From Pycnopodia helianthoides (lineage: Eukaryota > Echinodermata > Asteroidea > Forcipulatida > Asteriidae): DNA of 64,000 nucleotides. Position 1 is the stretch's first letter; each line of letters begins with the position of its first letter. This document shows, piece after piece, positions 58,524-64,000 of this stretch. Under the pieces are notes generated by a model that worked only from the letters and a program-made list of their open reading frames with translations, had not been told where the DNA came from and made no database searches. The stretch lies in contig CM063258.1 in NCBI GenBank assembly GCA_032158295.1, positions 11,693,703 through 11,757,702 of the forward strand. Direction: 5' to 3'. The position numbers and the translations under genes were made by a program.

Positions 58524-58601
58524 CGTGGAATCCAGTGTCTCTTGTTTAATGATGACATTCTCTTGTGGCAAGGCAGCCATTTGACCAACCATATGAGGCA
58601 T
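58524..58601 (-). CDS. Awh/Lhx6/8: Awh/Lhx6/8 LIM-homeobox gene, start exon
   Basis: On the minus strand an in-frame TAG lies 8 codons upstream of the ATG at 58601-58599, which makes it the first possible start in this exon. It gives 26 codons, MPHMVGQMAALPQENVIIKQ and ETLDST, followed by the donor gtaaga (58523-58518) in phase 0. That phase matches the LIM1 exon. IKQE fits a SUMO-attachment consensus (hydrophobic-K-x-E). A second ATG (Met4) is in frame. The N-terminal sequence itself is not conserved enough to identify the gene; the assignment rests on phase, strand, the upstream stop and the short exon preceding LIM1. An alternative promoter or a further 5' exon cannot be excluded. Confidence 0.7.
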
Positions 58602-61600
58602 AGATCTTTCATATGCCCCTGTCTACGGGACCAAAGTCTTGTGTCCAGAATGGTTATATCCAACTCCTATAAAGCACAAAACTGATTTTACTGCCGTAGG
58701 CTAGTGGCAAAATTTTCACTGCATAGACACCTTTTTATGATTGCTGCACGTTCATAAGGGAAAACAAGGTCAGAAAACAGAACGATGGTAAACTGAACGT
58801 GCTGCGATGTCTTTAAAACTACGAGTATTTTGGCTGGAGATGAATAAGAAAGTGCCAATTGTAACATCAGTGTTATCGGTCTGTTGCGTGCACTCTATAA
58901 TGACCGCCTATGTACTAAAGGCCATATGACCTCCTATTGTCATGCAATATCATCCAATCTAAATGAGGTGGGCGGAGTTATTGACGCTTCTTCGCCAAGG
59001 TGGCGTCGATCGCCTTAAAAAGAAACGTGTGGATGACCTGTCAATCAAGCAATCTCCTCTTTTTACTATTCCTCCGTGGTTTTCCGTTAAACAGTGACAT
59101 TACAGTGACAGGTGGGGTACATTGTTTGACTTCTCGAGACATTCTTATTATATCCCATCACAACTATACCATTGACGGTGAAGAAGGACAATTGGGAAAT
59201 AAGTACTTGTACCACCGTGCTCATTTAAATTACTTTTAAATAGCAAATGTCCTCTGGAGGTAATATAATGGTCCACAATGACTCAAAGGGGACATTAAAG
59301 ATTTAATAGGACTAGAAAGATAACGAAAGCAAAAGGCATTCGCTGTTAGCTATACATAAGTCAAATTGTGCTGAAAGAAAATCTCAATCTCTGGCAAATT
59401 TTATACGGTTTGTTATACTGGCTGATGCACTGAATGTTATGTTTTTTCTTTAAAATATGTCCAACTTATATTAAGTTTTAACGTTTATCATTTGCTAGCT
59501 TTGTTTTTATTAAAAAACCGTACTTTTTACTTGTTAAGATTTTTTTTAAGTTTTTTCAAAATCTGGCACTCACAAAAATCCCCAAAACCCAGAAAAAGAA
59601 AAGACAACTTAACAACAAGAAACAAAAAGTGGGGGGTGAATAGAGAGCGAAAGCAGGAAAAGAACTTCGGTTAGAACAGAAAAAGAACTTTACTATTTTG
59701 TTTACTAATTTTTTGGAGTAGAGTTGTAACAACGCCCGTTCGTGACCTCTCTCGCTTTGTTTACGTTGCCATTTTTTCTGTAGTTGTGTGTTTCATCGTT
59801 AATGAATTCAAGCCTACTTTGTGTTGAAAATCCTCCTTCATACCTTGGCGTGGTGGCAACGTTCTGAAACGTCACTCGCTTCGGTTCAACACAACGTGTT
59901 ACATATATTTGTTTTTATTGATATTATTATTTTACTATTTATTATTGCATATATAAATATTGCAGCAAAACAGCTGAATAGACCGATTGTGCTCTCCAAG
60001 TCACGTGAACTATAGTGGGTATCTAACATCAACAAACAATGCGTCCACCATAGGAAAGTGCCGTTGTTGTAATGCACATGGTGATTGTTCCATTTATTTA
60101 TTCGATCGAAGGTTTTCTTTCTCGAAATCTGTGAAGAATATTTCAGTGTGTTTTAAACCAGACCTCACCGGAGTGGCTGAATAAACCAGTAAGGACACTC
60201 CGACAGTTCCAGCAAGTTTTGGAAAATCTAAATATCCGCAAAGCACGTCTAATATAAATACTCACGATATGGTGCTCATAGTATAAATCGTTCGGGCACG
60301 AATACAATGTAAAAGTGTCCATGTTCTTTCAGGGACCTTATGATGTTGGACATAGTTTTTCTTTGATTGCGCAGTACGCGTTAAAACAATTTTTGTGTGA
60401 CTTTGACAATACAATTAAAGACCAAAACATTTGCCTAGACTGTAACAGAACAAAATTACGAGGTTTTAAAACAACACTTTGTGTTATTTTTCATTTAGTA
60501 TGTTTCAGCTGTACCAGTGTTACCAAGATCTAAGAAACACAATGATGCGATTTGTTGTGATTCTCACAAAATACCAGAATATTCCTGACTCAGGGATATT
60601 GGACTCCAATGTAACTTGTCTTCGCGGTGTGACAACATTAGGGTTGCGGACGCGCCTCCTGTCTATTGTCCCCATCATCCAGACGTGATATTAATCCATG
60701 TGGGAACAAAATGATTTGGAGTTTGGTTTCATGGAAGTTAATATTTATATTTTTCTTCTTCAAGTATAGTTATTTCTGCCCGTGAATAATTCCCCCATCA
60801 GCGCACCTTTACCACGACAGGACGGTGACAGCTTAGAGGAAGCTCGTAAATTTTTCAACATTTACTGGGGTAACCTTGTGAGCAAACATAACAATTATCA
60901 CTTGATAGGTTTAAGTGAGAATAATATTTCTCATTTTTGTATGGATAATTATACTTGTCTTATTGTTGTTATTTTTAAACCTTCAAAGAACAATAAGTGC
61001 AGCGTTTTATACATTTTTCTTGTTGAAGTATTTAGTTATGAGTGTTATGTAAAGTAAAAAAATAAACACAACAAATCATCAAGATTCTGGAATCTTGCTA
61101 CTGGCAGATTGATGTGTTTTTCAACAAAATTTAATTTTACATTTAGCAGGCTTGATATTCTTCCTACTTTAGTCTGATATCAAATTGTTTGCCCTTGGAA
61201 AGATTGTGATAAAAAAGCCTCACTAGGCCTACATGTATATGTATATGTACACGTACTTGTAGGTTAGCGCTTGTACTCGATAAAATGTTCTTCCTTTTTG
61301 TAAGGGCAAATACCTGGTTTGATTTAAAGCAAACATATACATAGACTTTTACGTTGATTTTGAGATGTACTTGTGTGATGGTTGCCATGACATTGTACAT
61401 GTACATACCATATGCCATAATCATGTCATGTTTTAGTTTAAGGTAAATTATTTTTGGTTACTTTCTACAAATTCGTTGTCTTTTTTTTATAAATATAATA
61501 CATGTATAAATTATTTAAGTTAACAAGATTGTAACAGCTATTTGTGCACTTGTTATAATAAACTTGTTTGGTATCTATTTCTGTACTTGACTTAACTTCC

Positions 61601-61670
61601 TGTAAATGGGTTCACAGATTGTTATTTTTTCACAAATATGCAGCTGCCATAAATTTCAATCCTCGTTACT
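58602..61670. other. 5' flank of the LIM-homeobox gene, no further gene supported
   Basis: It should contain the 5' UTR and promoter of the minus-strand gene, but no TATA box or other core element could be fixed. At 60570-60720 a plus-strand frame includes PDVILIHVGTK, like the HVGTND motif of SGNH-hydrolase regions found in some retroelements, but it is bounded by stops. The 91-codon frame at 60782-61057 was not recognised. Confidence 0.4.
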
Positions 61671-61957
61671 TGAGATCGATCGGCCATCTGGGTCACGAGA
61701 AAATAGTGAAAAACCGATTACACATTTTGCATGAAATCATATAGATTCAACAAATGAATAAAACGCTCACTGAGCGATAAACTCCAATCGGAAAATTAGT
61801 TTATTCAATTCTCATCAAATATGGCATTTCAGACAGAAATATTTCAAGGGATGTTTTCTACTATCATCATCATTAGACCGTGTAAGTTTTATATAAATCT
61901 GTGATCAAAAAGTATATTTTACAATGTTTTTTACCAATTCTGTAATGTTCCTTTAAA
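61671..61957 (-). mobile_element. MITE family A, copy 3 (reverse, one end lost)
   Basis: The reverse complement of the family A copies at 1-370 and 32191-32565 runs from gatcgatcggccatctgggt to tctgtaatgttcctttaaa. About 110 bp of the outer part (gtttgtcagtttatgt onward) is missing. Its end coincides with the start of MITE family B. Confidence 0.85.
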
Positions 61958-62344
61958 GGCAGTGGATACTATTTGTAATTACTCAAAATAATTTTTAGCA
62001 TAAAACCTTACTTGGTAACGAGTAATGGGGAGAGGTTGGCAGTATAAAACATTGTGAGAAACGGCTCCCTCTGAAGTGCCATAGTTTTCGAGAAAGAAGT
62101 AATTTTCCACGAATTTGATTTCGAGACCTCAGAATTAGAATTTGAGGTCTCAAAATCAACCATCTGATCTGAAAGCACACAACTTCGTGGGACAAGGGTG
62201 TTTTTTCTTTCATAGTTATCTCGCAACTTCAAAGACCAATTGAGCTCAAGTTTTTACAGGTTTTTTTATTTTATCCATATGTTGATATACACCAAGTGAG
62301 AAGACTGGCCTTTGACAATTACCAAAGGTGTCCAGTGTCTTTAA
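61953..62344. mobile_element. MITE family B (palindromic, ~390 bp)
   Basis: The ends ttaaaggcagtggatactat and (reverse complement) tttaaagacactggacacct are inverted repeats. The centre is a tight palindrome: tgatttcgagacctcag, aattagaa, tttgaggtctcaaaatca. The flanks share aagaagtaattttccacgaa and gagaaacggctccctctgaa. It lies exactly on the terminal ctttaaa of MITE A copy 3, suggesting insertion at a TTTAA-type target. Confidence 0.82.
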
Positions 62345-62946
62345 ACACACGGTGGGCTATATTATTTGACATGTTTGCGGCACAATTTAAAGACCCATTT
62401 CTTGGATAAATGACAAAAAGCAAGATTCATAAACTCAACATAGGCACAAAGGTGTAAGTATAACACGGGCTAGTCATTTATTGTTCACCGGTAGTAGCAT
62501 AAAAACACTGCAGTTTGCACGTAGACCGTGCATAATTTGAATTATATAAACTAAAGAACACAAATAATTACGTACTATTATATCAGTTTGGAGGGTAATT
62601 AAGCCTGCGCTAAACGTTGCTCTAGAAATGGGTTCATGTGAACGAGTATAAGTAACAAGTCTTGCAGCAGAGTTTTGAAACCGTTGAAGCTTAACAAGAA
62701 GAGAGTCGGGTAACCCATAAAACAGACCATTACAGTTTAAATGTAAAATCTAGAGAGCTCGAGTTGCACTACAATTTCCGATGTTTTTGGTTTTTAACTT
62801 TTTAACGTTGGCTGAATAAATAATTCTAATCTATTCTAATCTAATCTAATAATTTATTTATATGCGCAAGTTTCATTTAAAAAAAATATGTACAGATGCG
62901 CATTACAATAGTACAGATGTTAACAATAATTTCAGAATAATTAAAA
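62345..62946. other. Non-coding stretch, with possible LINE tail near 62800-62850
   Basis: ctgaataaataattctaatc followed by tattctaatctaatctaata resembles a LINE 3' end with a (tctaa)n tail, but no coding remnant precedes it. Nothing else was recognised. Confidence 0.35.
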
Positions 62947-63207
62947 ATGGAATATACACTGAAAAATACAAGAACAGTAGTAAAAAACTATCAACAGAAA
63001 TTATACATCAGCCGGCCAAAGGCCTTTAAAACTAACATAAAGCCTGCCGAAATAAGATCAATCGAGGCTATGCACCTCCTGAAACTTCGTCAGACAGAAT
63101 TGTCGGACACAACCCCTTATGATGCGAACAGGAAAAACCCAGCGGATGTCGCCGATAGAGTTTTGAAGATAATGACAAAAAGGTTCCCCCTCCCCAATTT
63201 GAGTTGA
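62947..63207 (+). CDS. Unrecognised 86-codon open frame
   Basis: The frame opens at ATG 62947 (MEYTLKNTRTVVKNYQQ) and contains RSIEAMHLLKLRQTELSDTT and a C-terminal RVLKIMTKRFPLPNLS. It is rich in Lys and Arg with no clear domain, signal or membrane segment. The base composition is less AT-rich than the flanks, a weak sign of coding. It might be an exon of a transposon or of an unknown gene; no neighbours support either. Confidence 0.2.
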   Translation: MEYTLKNTRTVVKNYQQKLYISRPKAFKTNIKPAEIRSIEAMHLLKLRQTELSDTTPYDANRKNPADVADRVLKIMTKRFPLPNLS

Positions 63208-63545
63208 TTTAATCTGGTAATATCTAAATTATTTGTCTTCAAATCCTGCTCCATCATTTCACAATGTAAACAGTCAGGGTCACCGGACAGCTAAGATTTG
63301 AGAACATCAATCTGCTCCAGCAGAAGATCATTTTTATCAGTGCTCCACGCCGTTTTTCTTTCTGAAGAGACCAGTTATAGTACAAAGTAATTCCATAACA
63401 TGTTTAGGTTCAGTCCGATATCGCATCACATTATGTGAGTAAGAGTAGGGCTACAACTTTCATGAGTTTGCCTTTTCTGAAAAAAAATACTTGAGTATCC
63501 GACAAACCTATCTATATTATGCGTCATGTATTCGTTTAGATTTAT

Positions 63546-64000
63546 TTATTGCCCCTTGAACAATATCAATTTAGAATTTACACTTCTTATTTTGGGGCCC
63601 TGTAAATCTCCTGTTATCTTCTTACCGTAATCGTATGACCTAATGCGCAAATACTGGTTTGTTACTTTGCGCATCAAAGTGACCCCATGGCCAGCCTCAC
63701 CAAGTGGCGCATCTATAGCGTGTTCTGTCGACAAGAAGAGGCCGCTCCCGACCAACTCCTGCAATGTTCTACATTCCATGACGGACATCAGTTGAGCAAT
63801 GGGCGATGGTTTGTAGATTTGGTGGACATCGGGTGATGAGTTGCACATGTTATTGACGAATTCAAACTGCAGTTTGAAGAACTCTGATTCCATCACTCCA
63901 GCCTTCTCGGCAGTCACGAGACCCTCTTGCTTCAAAAGAGTGACGAGTTTCTTAACTGACGCCACTTGCTTGGTGAGGCGACGAGTTTTACGTTGGAGCT
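63546..64000 (-). CDS. Unrecognised C-terminal ORF running off the window
   Basis: An open frame on the minus strand continues past the right edge: before Met (63965) it reads LQRKTRRLTKQV. A basic heptad-like segment (RRLTKQVASVKKLVTLLKQE, GLVTAEKAGVMESEFFKLQF) is followed by HQIYKPSPIAQLMSVMECRT, FLSTEHAIDAPLGEAGHGVT and a terminal NQYLRIRSYDYGKK with SKLILFKGQ before the stop. The coiled basic part resembles the linker after the THAP domain in P-element/THAP9-type transposases, and the short YLRIR...KLILF end is reminiscent of transposon-encoded proteins. Both links are from general resemblance. It could also be an exon of a neighbouring host gene. Confidence 0.45.
   Translation of the reverse strand, partial: LQRKTRRLTKQVASVKKLVTLLKQEGLVTAEKAGVMESEFFKLQFEFVNNMCNSSPDVHQIYKPSPIAQLMSVMECRTLQELVGSGLFLSTEHAIDAPLGEAGHGVTLMRKVTNQYLRIRSYDYGKKITGDLQGPKIRSVNSKLILFKGQ

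Noticed and set aside
60570..60720. SGNH-hydrolase-like fragment (PDVILIHVGT)
   Set aside because: Only about 11 residues match, stops lie close on both sides, and no second motif was found.

Overview
Eukaryotic, AT-rich genomic DNA from an animal, most likely a marine invertebrate deuterostome and probably an echinoderm. The grounds are a LIM-homeobox gene of the Awh/Lhx6/8 family with long introns, tRNA-derived SINEs, many MITE-like palindromes, Penelope, R4/Dong, Gypsy and tyrosine-recombinase elements, and the frequent motif aggcctac. The phylum is an inference; the animal gene is not in doubt.

The host gene lies on the minus strand and fills most of the window. Five coding exons were found, and their splice phases fit exactly: start exon (58601-58524), LIM1 (53504-53317), LIM2 (34433-34207), first part of the homeodomain (24447-24257) and recognition-helix part (8738-8651). 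Introns are about 5.0, 18.9, 9.8 and 15.5 kb. The exon or exons downstream of 8651 were not found and may lie outside the window.

The introns are packed with mobile DNA. The intron that splits the homeodomain (8739-24256) holds a Penelope-like element (10030-17380). It is cut by a Gypsy LTR element (11083-16514), whose 5' LTR is cut by a foldback element (11134-11522), which is itself cut by a MITE (11145-11303). The Penelope copy then runs into a TAA microsatellite carrying two consecutive R4/Dong-type LINE copies, the second with an in-frame 696-bp duplication of its reverse-transcriptase core. The intron between the LIM exons (34434-53316) holds a long-open Penelope-like copy bounded by TA repeats (34549-37522), a TTAA-flanked element with inverted arms of about 650 bp (37613-39987), several MITEs, a broken tyrosine-recombinase gene bounded by 28-bp inverted repeats (49681-51690), and a 19-unit 43-bp minisatellite next to the LIM1 exon. 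The first intron has a SINE and a second copy of an 800-bp element that carries a possible captured exon.

A degenerate repeat family of roughly 150-bp period recurs through the introns and flank. Its units carry paired TTCCGG/CCGGAA boxes, and the eight-base CRE palindrome TGACGTCA occurs at least 14 times in the window, mostly in or near these repeats. Beyond the start exon (58602-64000) there are MITEs and two unrecognised open frames, one running off the right edge. No other host gene could be supported.
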